Assembly: GCA_013289955.1 (NCBI GenBank)
Contig: JABCYZ010000007.1
Location: 1-64,000, forward strand
Reading direction: 5' to 3'
Length of the DNA: 64,000 bases
DNA from: Acidobacteriota bacterium
GTDB lineage: Bacteria; Acidobacteriota; Terriglobia; Acidiferrales; UBA7541
Shown one piece after another: positions 8,970-17,512 of this stretch. Below the pieces are notes generated by a model. It was not told the DNA's origin. It saw nothing but the letters and a program-made list of their open reading frames with translations, and did no database searches. The stretch's first letter is position 1. The number at the start of each line of letters is the position of its first letter. The position numbers and the translations under genes are program-made.

Positions 8970-10970
8970 CTAGTGCGCCTGTTGTTCGGCGTTCCAGTAG
9001 CGCCAAGGAATGTGGTACTTCTCGACCTTGCTGTAGTCGTACGCTTTTTGCCAATCACCGCCAAGAACCTGTGCGATTGCCATGTTCTTCAGCGCGCTGA
9101 CCGCATATCCCACACCAAGGCCGGTGTTCTGACTCTGCCACACGTGTGCTGCCTCATGGATCAGATGGGAATCATCGATCGTCTTGCCCGGCATGTTGAT
9201 AATGTTCCCGGTCGTTCGGTAACAGTCGCCCGTGCCCAAGAAGCTGTTTGGGTTGAGTCGGATGATCGATGTGGCTAGGCTCGCACCAAAAATGCTGTCG
9301 AGAAGCTTCTTCTGGGCCGACGACAGTCCGGGGAGAACCACACGGGCGGCCTGGTTTAGCGGGTTCAGATACGACCCCAGCGGCCCGACGTATGGCAAGT
9401 CTTGAGCCAGGCGTTCGATAATCGGCGCTGATTCCCTATCAGGCCCGACGCCCTTAAATTCTGCCTCGCTTTGTTCGGCTACTTCGCGGCACAGTCTGGA
9501 CACCATGCGGAAATAATTGGGAATGGAAATGTCAGAGCCATTTAGCTTTACTGAGCGCCGGGCAGCTCTTCCGAGAAAGCTGGCGAGTGTAGCCTGCCGC
9601 ATCTCCGGAGAGTGGACCAATTGGTGTAGAACGAGGGTGGCAGGGATGCGGCCAAGCACCAGAGTGACCTCACTCGCCGAAAGATTTGCGTGTTCCGGCG
9701 CCATCGCCGAACGAATGCTGGCGTAGGGATCCAATTTGAGCAAATTCTGAGGCACCGCTTCTCGGTTTGCCGCGCCAGCCACCGTGTCCTTGCTGTCCGC
9801 GCCGTTCAGCGACTCCGTCTGCATTTGCGTCTCAAGCTCTGGCGCTTCCCGGGCTGTGGGAGGATGCGAAGCCTTCCCGACTCCACTCTCGGTCGCCGCA
9901 TGCCACATCAGCATATTCGGTATAAAACCGTGAAGGTCGCTATTCTTGGCAGGTGCGAACTTGCTCCACCGTTGCTTTGGAACGTGAAAGCCAAAAGGGC
10001 TGTTGCTCACTGCCTGATCGTACACAAGCGTTTTGACCGTAGAACTGCTGGACGGCACAGGCCCGCCAGAACCGTCGAAGTCCCAGACCTCTTTCAGGAT
10101 TCCCGGCAATCCTGCCAGCCCCCGGCGCAGCGTCCCCAGGAGGGTTCGACCAAAGCTGAAGCACGATAAGACAATGTTCTCCACTTTATATTGCAACGTC
10201 TTCCCTTCGCGCAGCCGTTGTTTGAAAGTCTCAAGATTGACGGAGGAACGGAACTCGGGAGCGAGACCTCTTGCAGCGTCAACGCCATTCACAATAACGG
10301 TCAGGATAGACTTCCAGTTCGAGGTGAAGATGCCACCCGAGGCATAGGACGCGTTGCTGAAAAAGGGGACGACGAGAATCTGATTGGAATTGGCGGCAGA
10401 AAATTGGAAGCCGAGATTCTGGGCATACCGGAACAGCTTCGGCCACTCGCCACCCCTGCTCTGATAGTCGCTGTCCTTCATTCCTGCGTGCCCTGGATGT
10501 GGATGACAAAATATGTTCACCGAATTGAAGGACTGAATGTTCCGCTTGTACGCGATGCCATACCAGTTCGGCCCCTGCGGCGTATCAATTGTCATAGAGA
10601 GAACCGAGATGGCGCAGGTTGGGGCGGTGAATTCGAGCGGTTTCGACACGTCACCTGGCACGCTCGGCGGATCGACGAGCCAAGGTGAATACACGATGTC
10701 TCCAGTGCCCTGATGGACCGGCGCGCAGGGGGGGAAATCAATGAATTGAAACCGGGATGGAAGTATTGAACTCATCCCCAGTGTCTCGGCTTGCGTCTCG
10801 CCGGCGTTCCCCAGCTGAAAAGGCCCTGCGGAAGCACCCGGCGTCTTGAGGGAAGCCTGCGGGAACTGGCTGGGTAGTCGAGGCGTTGGTACGGTGCCTT
10901 GTCCAGCTTGAGTATCATCCAACAGCCGAGCGTCGTATTCTTCCCACTCTTGTAGATTCTCTTCGATCAT
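8970..10970 (-). CDS. DPYA-domain protein with lipase-like region and HExxH C-terminus
   Basis: About 666 residues. The N-terminus has EWEEYDARLLDDTQ, as in the glucosaminidase of the convergent operon. The region at about 70-370 resembles an alpha/beta hydrolase: a nucleophile-elbow-like SCFSFGRTLLG, a later WDFDGSGG Asp and a DLHGF His could form a Ser-Asp-His triad (inferred). The DPYA domain follows at about 410-500 (nt 9731 down to about 9470). The last 150 residues hold IHEAAHVWQSQ, an HExxH motif of the kind found in metallopeptidase-like domains of polymorphic toxins, ending with NAEQQAH. ATG 10970 is preferred over the upstream TTG at 11006. It is the last gene of a five-gene minus-strand operon, 114 bp after its neighbour. 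Enzymatic roles are predictions. Confidence 0.75.
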   Translation of the reverse strand: MIEENLQEWEEYDARLLDDTQAGQGTVPTPRLPSQFPQASLKTPGASAGPFQLGNAGETQAETLGMSSILPSRFQFIDFPPCAPVHQGTGDIVYSPWLVDPPSVPGDVSKPLEFTAPTCAISVLSMTIDTPQGPNWYGIAYKRNIQSFNSVNIFCHPHPGHAGMKDSDYQSRGGEWPKLFRYAQNLGFQFSAANSNQILVVPFFSNASYASGGIFTSNWKSILTVIVNGVDAARGLAPEFRSSVNLETFKQRLREGKTLQYKVENIVLSCFSFGRTLLGTLRRGLAGLPGILKEVWDFDGSGGPVPSSSSTVKTLVYDQAVSNSPFGFHVPKQRWSKFAPAKNSDLHGFIPNMLMWHAATESGVGKASHPPTAREAPELETQMQTESLNGADSKDTVAGAANREAVPQNLLKLDPYASIRSAMAPEHANLSASEVTLVLGRIPATLVLHQLVHSPEMRQATLASFLGRAARRSVKLNGSDISIPNYFRMVSRLCREVAEQSEAEFKGVGPDRESAPIIERLAQDLPYVGPLGSYLNPLNQAARVVLPGLSSAQKKLLDSIFGASLATSIIRLNPNSFLGTGDCYRTTGNIINMPGKTIDDSHLIHEAAHVWQSQNTGLGVGYAVSALKNMAIAQVLGGDWQKAYDYSKVEKYHIPWRYWNAEQQAH

Positions 10971-11084
10971 TCGGGACCCGCCCGGCGGGCATGCCGGGAC
11001 AGACAACGGCTTCTGCCCGCACGCCCGCGTTGGATAGTAGGAATGCTCTCCGGCAAGAGCTGGCCCGGAGATTTGTTTAACCGG

Positions 11085-12359
11085 TTATTGTTTCGGGGCC
11101 GCTTGCCCATTCGTGCGTCCGCTCGTCAATTGCGGATGTGGAGTCGGTCGTTTCAACGCTGGCAAAGCCGGACTCTTGGGGTGCGGTACGACCGAGACAG
11201 TCTGCGATTTCAGATCACGGCCCGTTGCCAAGGTGTATTGATCAATTACCTTCTCCGCGTTTTCTGAGATGGAACTGACGGGATAATAAAGCGCCTGAGC
11301 AAGTGCGGGCTTGTTATACGCGCCACTCTCGATCTGCTGCATCAGTTTGGAGAAGGGAGCAGCCAGGTCGAAGAATGGCTTGGACTTCGGATGGGCTTTC
11401 ATTCCCACACGCTCCGCAATCTTTTGCAACCGCATCTCCGGGCTCGAAGCACTGGCCTTCAAGTCGACTACTGCAGGCGAGTCGTAGAGCACGGCGAGAT
11501 GTAGGAAGGACATGACTGCAACCGCCCGAAACTCTTCGCGCGAGAGGTTGCCATTGAGGCGTCGCGTTGCCATCATGTCGTACATCCTGCGCGCCAAGGT
11601 GGAAATGACCGTCTGGTCGGTATCCTTGGGTCCACTGGTGTTCGAGACGTTCACGATTCCTCGCCACACCTCGCGGCCGAAGGCTTCAAACGTTTGGATG
11701 AAGTCGCGGTTTGCTGATGCGGATTTCAGATACGGATGTTGGCCAACTATCTCTGGAGCGTGAGCCAGGTCAATGCCAAACATCGAGTAATAGGTAGTTA
11801 GACGGTTCGAGACTTCGTCGCGCCGGGAACGGCTCGAAGTCGTCCAGAGCATCGAAGGCATGGCGTCGCCAAAGATCAGAAATTCGAGGTTTCGCCAGAA
11901 AAGCTGGCTCGGCGGGGTCGGTGTCTCCAGGTCTTCGCTGAACATGTAGGTTTCCAGCACTTTACGGAAAATCTCAAAAATCCGCGTGTTCTCGATCACA
12001 TACGCATAGATGAGGTGATCCCAATAAGTTGGTTGCGTCGGCGGCCCGGGATTTACGCCAGCTAATCCCGGTTGCATTAACGGGGTTACCAGGGTCGCGC
12101 CCACCGGCAGAAAGGGATTCAGTACCGTGGCGGTAGAGCCTACCCAACTGTATCCCGAGATGAAATTGGTAGACGAGAGAATGGGATAGGAAATGTCCGG
12201 AGACCACGGCATGAACGGAGAAGTCGCGCCAGAGTTGAGCTTGTTGTTGCGATTTAACCACACCGTTTCAACGATTGCCGAGATCTGTAGTGGATGATAC
12301 ACGAACAGGTTATTTATGTTGTTGAACGGGTTCGGACCTGCGACAAGTTGACGAAACAT
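11085..12359 (-). CDS. Island protein of unknown function, 424 residues
   Basis: I do not recognise a family. The N-terminal 110 residues are rich in Pro, Asn and aromatic residues and lack a signal peptide. The middle is predicted mostly helical, with EFLIFGDAMPSMLWTTSSRSRRDE. The C-terminal 40 residues are a Pro/Lys/Gln tail that looks disordered. There is a clear Shine-Dalgarno (AAAGGA) seven bases before ATG 12359. It starts 3 bp after the stop of the small acidic gene upstream, so tight cotranslation is likely. Its place inside the operon suggests an accessory or structural partner of the enzymes, but nothing in the sequence shows an activity. Confidence 0.7.
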   Translation of the reverse strand: MFRQLVAGPNPFNNINNLFVYHPLQISAIVETVWLNRNNKLNSGATSPFMPWSPDISYPILSSTNFISGYSWVGSTATVLNPFLPVGATLVTPLMQPGLAGVNPGPPTQPTYWDHLIYAYVIENTRIFEIFRKVLETYMFSEDLETPTPPSQLFWRNLEFLIFGDAMPSMLWTTSSRSRRDEVSNRLTTYYSMFGIDLAHAPEIVGQHPYLKSASANRDFIQTFEAFGREVWRGIVNVSNTSGPKDTDQTVISTLARRMYDMMATRRLNGNLSREEFRAVAVMSFLHLAVLYDSPAVVDLKASASSPEMRLQKIAERVGMKAHPKSKPFFDLAAPFSKLMQQIESGAYNKPALAQALYYPVSSISENAEKVIDQYTLATGRDLKSQTVSVVPHPKSPALPALKRPTPHPQLTSGRTNGQAAPKQ

Positions 12360-12362
12360 GAT

Positions 12363-12641
12363 TTATTCCTTTCGTTGTACCGGGTGTTGGTGCTTGATTC
12401 TCTTGTGCGGCGGGAAGGGACGGCTATAAAGTTCTTGGTCCAGAGTGTCGTCCGGACCACGCAGACTATGGTCGAGTCGCAGAAGATTCCCGAGATTAAT
12501 CACCTGCTCCTCGGTCAGATCGCCACCAATTCTCTCCAACATTGCGCTGTCTATGGCGTCCAGCTCTTCCAGTGATTTGGCTATCTCTTGCTCAGGATTT
12601 TCGTCGTGCCTGTCTTCTTTGCCGTGGGTACTGTGTGTCAT
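12363..12641 (-). CDS. Small charged island protein, 92 residues
   Basis: A short hydrophilic protein, helical in the middle (EQEIAKSLEELDAIDSAML) with a basic His/Lys/Pro C-terminal end. ATG 12641 is chosen because AAGGAA lies at the right distance; a GTG at 12665 would add eight residues. The gene sits between the HExxH protein gene (39 bp gap) and the 424-residue protein gene (3 bp gap), an arrangement typical of small adaptors, chaperones or immunity proteins in toxin operons. That role is only inferred from position. No known domain was recognised. Confidence 0.6.
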   Translation of the reverse strand: MTHSTHGKEDRHDENPEQEIAKSLEELDAIDSAMLERIGGDLTEEQVINLGNLLRLDHSLRGPDDTLDQELYSRPFPPHKRIKHQHPVQRKE

Positions 12642-12680
12642 CGCGAGTTTCCTTTTCTTTGCCACAATTTACGCTCTTTC

Positions 12681-13967
12681 CTACGCTGCCTTGGCCGTCA
12701 TATCTCCCAGTTTGATCATCCAATCCTCTTGCTGCTTCAGGATTTCAGGGCCTTTCTCCGGCTCTGTTGCGTATCGCAGTCCAGTCAGCGCCGTAAGCCG
12801 AACGCATTCGTTCCAGATCCAATGACTCGAAGTGAATGCCGAACCGCCAGCCTTGCGTTCCATCTCACGAAGCGCCGCCGGTGCAGCGCGCTGCGGATCC
12901 ACAAGCTCGGCCAGAGTTTTCCCGCGGAAGCAGGGCATAGCCGTAAGTAGGGCCGCGTCCACGATCCGCGGCAGCAGCGGAAGAACCGCCTTCACAATCG
13001 GCTGAGAGAAAGGCGGAGCGTTGCGGAGCGGGTAGAGTTGCTGCCATGAACTGGCCAGCTCGTCCCATGGCCCCATGCCGTAAAAGCGGCGGCACATCTC
13101 CACTCCAAGCTGCACGCGCAAGTAACTAATGGGGTGCGGATCTCCAATCAGAAAGCGAAATACTTCCGCCCCACGCCCGGCCACTACATCGGATAACGCA
13201 ACCACGGCGGCGTACCCGCTGTAGGCGAAGGCAAAACTGTCCGCGGCCATTTCGCTCGACCAGCTGACAACCGTCTCTACGATTTCGCTGCTCGCTCCGG
13301 CTAGTCGTGTGCGGACTGCCTCCGCGAACGCTTCGTTCCAGCCCGTCAATCCGGCAAACTGATGGCCGCACTCGTGGAACAGAGAGGTTGTCCTGAAGCG
13401 ATTGTGATACGTCAGCCGGATGGCAGCGATGGGACTCAGCGAACCATCCCAGAGTTTTGTGCCGATGCGCAGGATGGAGGCGCCGACGCCGGTCGTGAAA
13501 TACGTCATAATCGGCGGCGACTTCATGGTCAGCGGCTCCAGCGCGCCGCGAACCGTTCGTTCCGCCATAACGTCGCACGCGCGAAGCTGTAAACCAACCT
13601 CGGGGTTGGCGCGAGCACGCACCGCCGCAACGTAAAAATCCACGAGCAGTTCCGTCTGAAGATAACGTTTCCGCAGCAGGGCTACCTGATCCGCCACCCT
13701 TTCCAGATCGGAACGAGAGTGAACGGCGTTGAAGCTCGCTCTGACGGCCACCGCTTCCCTCTTCAATTGGTCGCGGGCATCTTTAAGGCCGCCGCGCAAA
13801 GTTACGCCCACGTACCGTTCCAGGCTCGCCCAAGCTTCCTCTGAGGCCGTGGCCTCGAAGTCGTCGAGGCGCTCCGCGGCCCCCTCCCAGTGATTCAGTT
13901 GGCGCAGCAGCTGTGAGCGTAGTCCGATGCTCACACGGTCCGTGATGGCCATTACTTGAGTGCTCAT
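12681..13967 (-). CDS. Putative zinc metallopeptidase (HECGH)
   Basis: About 428 residues, mainly alpha-helical. A zinc-binding HExxH is present in TTSLFHECGHQFAG, and a second-helix Glu is offered by SSEMAADSFAF about 45 residues later, which fits a gluzincin-like arrangement. No signal peptide or membrane segment is visible. The ATG at 13967 lies 4 bp after the stop of the upstream 820-residue gene; the longer frame from TTG 14003 would overlap that gene. Peptidase activity is inferred only from the motif. It is the second gene of the minus-strand island operon, and its role there could be processing of, or attack on, a protein target. Confidence 0.7.
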   Translation of the reverse strand: MSTQVMAITDRVSIGLRSQLLRQLNHWEGAAERLDDFEATASEEAWASLERYVGVTLRGGLKDARDQLKREAVAVRASFNAVHSRSDLERVADQVALLRKRYLQTELLVDFYVAAVRARANPEVGLQLRACDVMAERTVRGALEPLTMKSPPIMTYFTTGVGASILRIGTKLWDGSLSPIAAIRLTYHNRFRTTSLFHECGHQFAGLTGWNEAFAEAVRTRLAGASSEIVETVVSWSSEMAADSFAFAYSGYAAVVALSDVVAGRGAEVFRFLIGDPHPISYLRVQLGVEMCRRFYGMGPWDELASSWQQLYPLRNAPPFSQPIVKAVLPLLPRIVDAALLTAMPCFRGKTLAELVDPQRAAPAALREMERKAGGSAFTSSHWIWNECVRLTALTGLRYATEPEKGPEILKQQEDWMIKLGDMTAKAA

Positions 13968-13971
13968 CGAT

Positions 13972-16434
13972 TCAATCTCGCAACCGTTTAATGGCGTGGC
14001 CAACGCGCTGGGTCACCTGGAACGCCGGCACGCCCTTGGGCCACCCACCGTGGGAAAGCTCTTTGGGAATCTTTCCATGGGACAACTCCCGGAGAATCTC
14101 CATTCCCGGTATCCGGGTCATCGTAATTCGCAGCGTCACTCCGTCGTGGCGCGACGCACAGGCGCGCTTAAACTCCTCGGCGCTATTTCGAAGGTACTGT
14201 GCCAACTGTACGCTTGCCCATTCGCCGATCTTGACTCCCAGGTGATGGCTCGCATGTCTGAACCAATGGGGCGTCATATGGTTCAGGTTCGGCTTATCGC
14301 CTATTAAATGGATCCGCCGCGAAAGATGGTGATGCATGCCCGCCGTTTTGATGGCTTCCGCGGTGCGCTTGATCAGCGGCTTCAGGTGAGCAAAGGCGGC
14401 AACCGCGTTGTTGGCCTTTCCAAGGTCCGCCGAAATTCGCTGGCAAAGCGGCTCGCTCAGGTACAGCCACAGCCGGATCTCTCCACGAAGCAGGTTAATG
14501 AAGACTTCAGAGTGAACGTGGCGAAGGTGGCGGTGGCGGCGGCCCTGCGGAGGCTCGACTCGGTAGAGCCTCTGGTTAACGTGAAGTTTCTCCGGGTTGG
14601 ATAGATAAGCTCCGGGAGTGGGACGCCGGCCAAGGCTGGCATTCTGGCCGAGCAATGCCCCTGCAGCATGTGGCGTGAGTGGATGCAACTGAGACGCCGG
14701 GAAACCCTCCGCGCGAGCGATCGTGCTGGCGCGAGTCCCGGGGAGCGCTTGGTATAGGGTTACGTTTCCCTTGTAGGCGCGCCCGTCTTGGTGGCCGTAC
14801 TGATCCCGCAGATGATCCTTTAGCGTGCTGCTCCCAAACGTATCGACAGAATCGGCGACACGGGAAGGAATTTCTACCGGAACCGCATCGCTATATTTTG
14901 CGTATCTCTTGCGCTCCGATTTTGCAGGCATGCGCGTCCACATGCCATGACGCTCGGCACTCTCGCGCAATTCTGGCTTGATCATGGAATTTGGAAAGTA
15001 AGAGGCGGCGGCGTTTTCGAATGCTTCATGCACCGCGTCTGTCAGCAAAGTCTCATTCTCCAGCACGTGAGGAGGGAGCTCGGCGACGCTGTTTACTGTC
15101 TCCTCTATCGTCGCCGCGAGCGCTTCGGCAGCCATGGCCCGCGGCTCTGGGTAATTCGTTTCCAGACCGAAGATACGAAGGCCGGCATCCGCAATGGCCG
15201 GCGCCAATAGTCCGGCGGCATTCTGTCCGATGAGTGGCTTAATCAGGCCGGCGAGCAGGCGTCCGAGAAAACTAACTAGTTTTGGCCGGCCAATTATGGT
15301 GATTGCTGTCTTCGCGGCAGGCCAAATGACCGCCGGTAGGAATTGTTCCATGATTGGCTGCGCGCTCTCACCTGGCTGCAACCTGGAAAGCTCCTTGACC
15401 AGCTGCGCACGTGTGTTGTCCAACTCAGGAAGTAGAGGGGGAAAGCTTTCCCCTTCGCCGTAACTGGAAACTTGATGATCTATCTCGGCTTCGTCGCTCG
15501 TGAACAGGAGCTGCGCCACGTGCACGTCAAATTCGGCCTCGAGATGTGCTGCATCCGCCGCCGCCGGCAGCGCTTCCGCCTCGGTCTGTTCGTGTCCCTC
15601 GACTTCTCCCTCGTGCGTTTCGCCAATGGCTCGGAATAGCTTGTCCGCCAACTGTTGACCGAGCGGGCGCAGAGCTGGAGGCAGTTGCCCGAGGGCGAAC
15701 TTGACGACGTGCTTAAGCAGAAATTTGCCCAGCGCTTTCAACGGCTTAAGCAAAGGGCCGAGGGCGAGCTTGGCGACAGCCGACAATCCTTTTCCAGCAA
15801 GCTTCACGGCCCCTTCCACTCCCCGTTTGGCGAGCTTCACTGCACCGGAGACCAGCCTGCCCGCTTTGCGGAGCAGCCCCCCGAGGAATTGTTCTGAGGC
15901 CGGGGACATCGGAACTCCACCAGGCATCACTTCATTCGAGATGCGATCAATCTCGGTGTCCGTCAGCGACTCGGCTTCATACCCTTCCAACCTCTCGAAA
16001 AAGCGATCGAGCATCGCTTCGGCTTGCGCGGCCAGCGGCTCGAAGTGCTCGTTTAGCAGATGTTCGGCAGTTGCATCGCGCGTCTCTCGATCTCCATACT
16101 CGCCGGCTAGCTGCTCCGAATGCGCTTCCAGCGCCTCGTCGGCCAGTTGTTCGAGGGCTTCGCGAAAGAGAGTGTCTTTCAGTTCCGCGGTGATCTCGCT
16201 AAACTCCGCGACTTCCGGTGCCGCCGCCTCAGACTCTCCTGCCTCAGTCGACTCACCGGGAAGAAATGGCGTAGTAAACTCCCAGTTTCCGGTGAGCGTT
16301 TCTTCGAGAAGCGATTCGTGTAGTGGTTCCTCCAGCTCGCGGATCCGGGGATCTACAAATGGTGTTTCAGCAAACGCCTGCTCCCCATATGCTTCCGATT
16401 CTCCCGAGGATCCGTCCTGCACTGTATGCGGCAT
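13972..16434 (-). CDS. Large acidic-headed island protein with amphipathic 11-residue repeats
   Basis: An 820-residue protein that I cannot place in a family. Residues 1-170 are Glu-rich and low-complexity, including FAETPFVDPR and TTPFLPGE. Residues 191-223 hold three tandem 11-mers of pattern A-x-[KR]-x-[LV]-x-x-[AV]-x-K-L, followed by further Leu/Lys/Ala-rich segments up to about 275. This is an apolipoprotein-like amphipathic profile that could bind or insert into membranes. The C-terminal 350 residues are His/Arg-rich and contain two ELSHG elements. A good Shine-Dalgarno (GAAGGTGA) precedes ATG 16434. It heads the minus-strand operon, 187 bp after regulatory module copy 2. Function unknown. 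Confidence 0.75.
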   Translation of the reverse strand: MPHTVQDGSSGESEAYGEQAFAETPFVDPRIRELEEPLHESLLEETLTGNWEFTTPFLPGESTEAGESEAAAPEVAEFSEITAELKDTLFREALEQLADEALEAHSEQLAGEYGDRETRDATAEHLLNEHFEPLAAQAEAMLDRFFERLEGYEAESLTDTEIDRISNEVMPGGVPMSPASEQFLGGLLRKAGRLVSGAVKLAKRGVEGAVKLAGKGLSAVAKLALGPLLKPLKALGKFLLKHVVKFALGQLPPALRPLGQQLADKLFRAIGETHEGEVEGHEQTEAEALPAAADAAHLEAEFDVHVAQLLFTSDEAEIDHQVSSYGEGESFPPLLPELDNTRAQLVKELSRLQPGESAQPIMEQFLPAVIWPAAKTAITIIGRPKLVSFLGRLLAGLIKPLIGQNAAGLLAPAIADAGLRIFGLETNYPEPRAMAAEALAATIEETVNSVAELPPHVLENETLLTDAVHEAFENAAASYFPNSMIKPELRESAERHGMWTRMPAKSERKRYAKYSDAVPVEIPSRVADSVDTFGSSTLKDHLRDQYGHQDGRAYKGNVTLYQALPGTRASTIARAEGFPASQLHPLTPHAAGALLGQNASLGRRPTPGAYLSNPEKLHVNQRLYRVEPPQGRRHRHLRHVHSEVFINLLRGEIRLWLYLSEPLCQRISADLGKANNAVAAFAHLKPLIKRTAEAIKTAGMHHHLSRRIHLIGDKPNLNHMTPHWFRHASHHLGVKIGEWASVQLAQYLRNSAEEFKRACASRHDGVTLRITMTRIPGMEILRELSHGKIPKELSHGGWPKGVPAFQVTQRVGHAIKRLRD

Positions 16435-16621
16435 GTGTCACCTTCTTCGAGTTGCTACCAGCGGCGGATGTCCGAGAGGAACTGTGACTCCCATGAGCGC
16501 CACGGACCGAGGCTCAACCGCGCTGGGCTGTCAGCGGAGACTCCGCATTCGCCCTGAAAGCGCAATTCCTCGCCCGAAACCAGAATCTCTCGTAAGACCC
16601 AGTGAAACGTAATCGCTGACC

Positions 16622-16702
16622 GTTTCACTATTTCCGCAGACGCACAATGTCATTTCAGTTTGAAACTGTCTGTGCGGCATCGCACAGACGTGCACCAAAA
16701 AC
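16622..16702 (-). promoter_or_regulatory. Island regulatory module, copy 2 (Crp-like palindrome plus two boxes)
   Basis: Read on the minus strand: GTTTTTG (16702-16696), a 22-bp palindrome at 16668-16689 (GTCTGTGCG / CGCACAGAC arms), CATTGTG (16649-16643), then TAGTGAAAC (16630-16622). All spacings equal those of copy 1: 18 bases from palindrome to CATTGTG and 37 to TAGTGAAAC. Here the last box is also one arm of a 9-bp inverted repeat, AGTGAAACG (16601-16609) with CGTTTCACT (16621-16629). The palindrome is 233 bp from the 820-residue gene on the left and 55 bp from the Crp/Fnr gene on the right. It could therefore serve both the operon and autoregulation. Confidence 0.65.
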
Positions 16703-16744
16703 CGGAGCAAAAGAGACCGTGGCAAATTGTGAGAGCGGTGCCGA

Positions 16745-17512
16745 ATGTCCCACATTTTTCAGCGCGACGATCATTCCTCAAATCATCTCTTATCGAATCT
16801 TCCCGTTGAGGACTATGCTCGTCTCGTTCCCCATCTTCGCGTCGTCAAATTCGCCTTGGGTGATGTAGTCGGCCAAGGAGCGCGCGACTTTGGTTTTGCC
16901 TACTTTCCGACGACCTGTGTGGTCTCCTTGGTTTGCGACATGGAAGACGGTGCCACTGCTGAGGTGGCATTGGCCGGAAACGATGGCGTCCTGGGCACCT
17001 CGCTTTTCCTCGAAGGGCACGCCACCACCAATCGAGCCATTGTCGGCATCGCCGGAGAAGCATTGCGCATGGAGGCGCGAGTTCTCCGAGATCATTTCAT
17101 GCGCGGCGGTGCCTTCCAGCGCGTCCTTCTGCGGTACACCGGCACGCTCATCAATCAGATCTCTCTGACCGCTGCCTGCAACCGCAAACACACGCTTGAA
17201 AAACGCCTGTGTCGTTGGTTGCTTTTGATCCGGGACCGCGTTTCTTCGGACGAACTAATAATGACGCAAGAGTTTATTGCCAATATGTTGGGCGGCCGCC
17301 GGGAAACCGTAACCGTCGCCGCGGGACGCCTCCAAGATGCGGGTCTCATCCATTACACGCGAGGCCATCTCCGCATCGTGGACAGAAAAAGGCTTGAGGA
17401 GACTGTCTGCGAATGCTACAAGGCCGTCAGCAGCGAGTGCAATTGCTTGCTTACTTCGAACACGGAGAAGTACGTCAGTGTGTGCGCGAAGCCACGCGTA
17501 GAACTCGCATAA
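16745..17512 (+). CDS. Crp/Fnr-family transcriptional regulator
   Basis: 255 residues. The N-terminal two thirds form a cyclic-nucleotide-binding-like beta-roll (AYFPTTCVVSLVCDM, then EVALAGNDGVLGTSLFLEG), and the C-terminal third carries a winged helix-turn-helix (FIANMLGGRRETVTVAAGRL). The effector-binding Arg/Ser cassette of true cAMP receptors is not obvious, and there is no N-terminal Cys cluster for an Fnr-type iron-sulphur centre, so the signal is unknown. The gene starts 55 bp from a TGTGC-N6-GCACA palindrome and reads away from the island operon. The simplest inference is an autoregulated local regulator of both island operons. Its 3' end overlaps the convergent receiver gene by 38 bp. 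Confidence 0.88.
   Translation: MSHIFQRDDHSSNHLLSNLPVEDYARLVPHLRVVKFALGDVVGQGARDFGFAYFPTTCVVSLVCDMEDGATAEVALAGNDGVLGTSLFLEGHATTNRAIVGIAGEALRMEARVLRDHFMRGGAFQRVLLRYTGTLINQISLTAACNRKHTLEKRLCRWLLLIRDRVSSDELIMTQEFIANMLGGRRETVTVAAGRLQDAGLIHYTRGHLRIVDRKRLEETVCECYKAVSSECNCLLTSNTEKYVSVCAKPRVELA

Noticed and set aside
1575..16702. The inverted modules at both edges of the island as transposon terminal inverted repeats
   Set aside because: No transposase or integrase lies between them, the bases between conserved boxes have diverged, and both copies sit at similar distances upstream of operons beside a Crp/Fnr gene. An operator role explains the spacing better, though mobility is not excluded.
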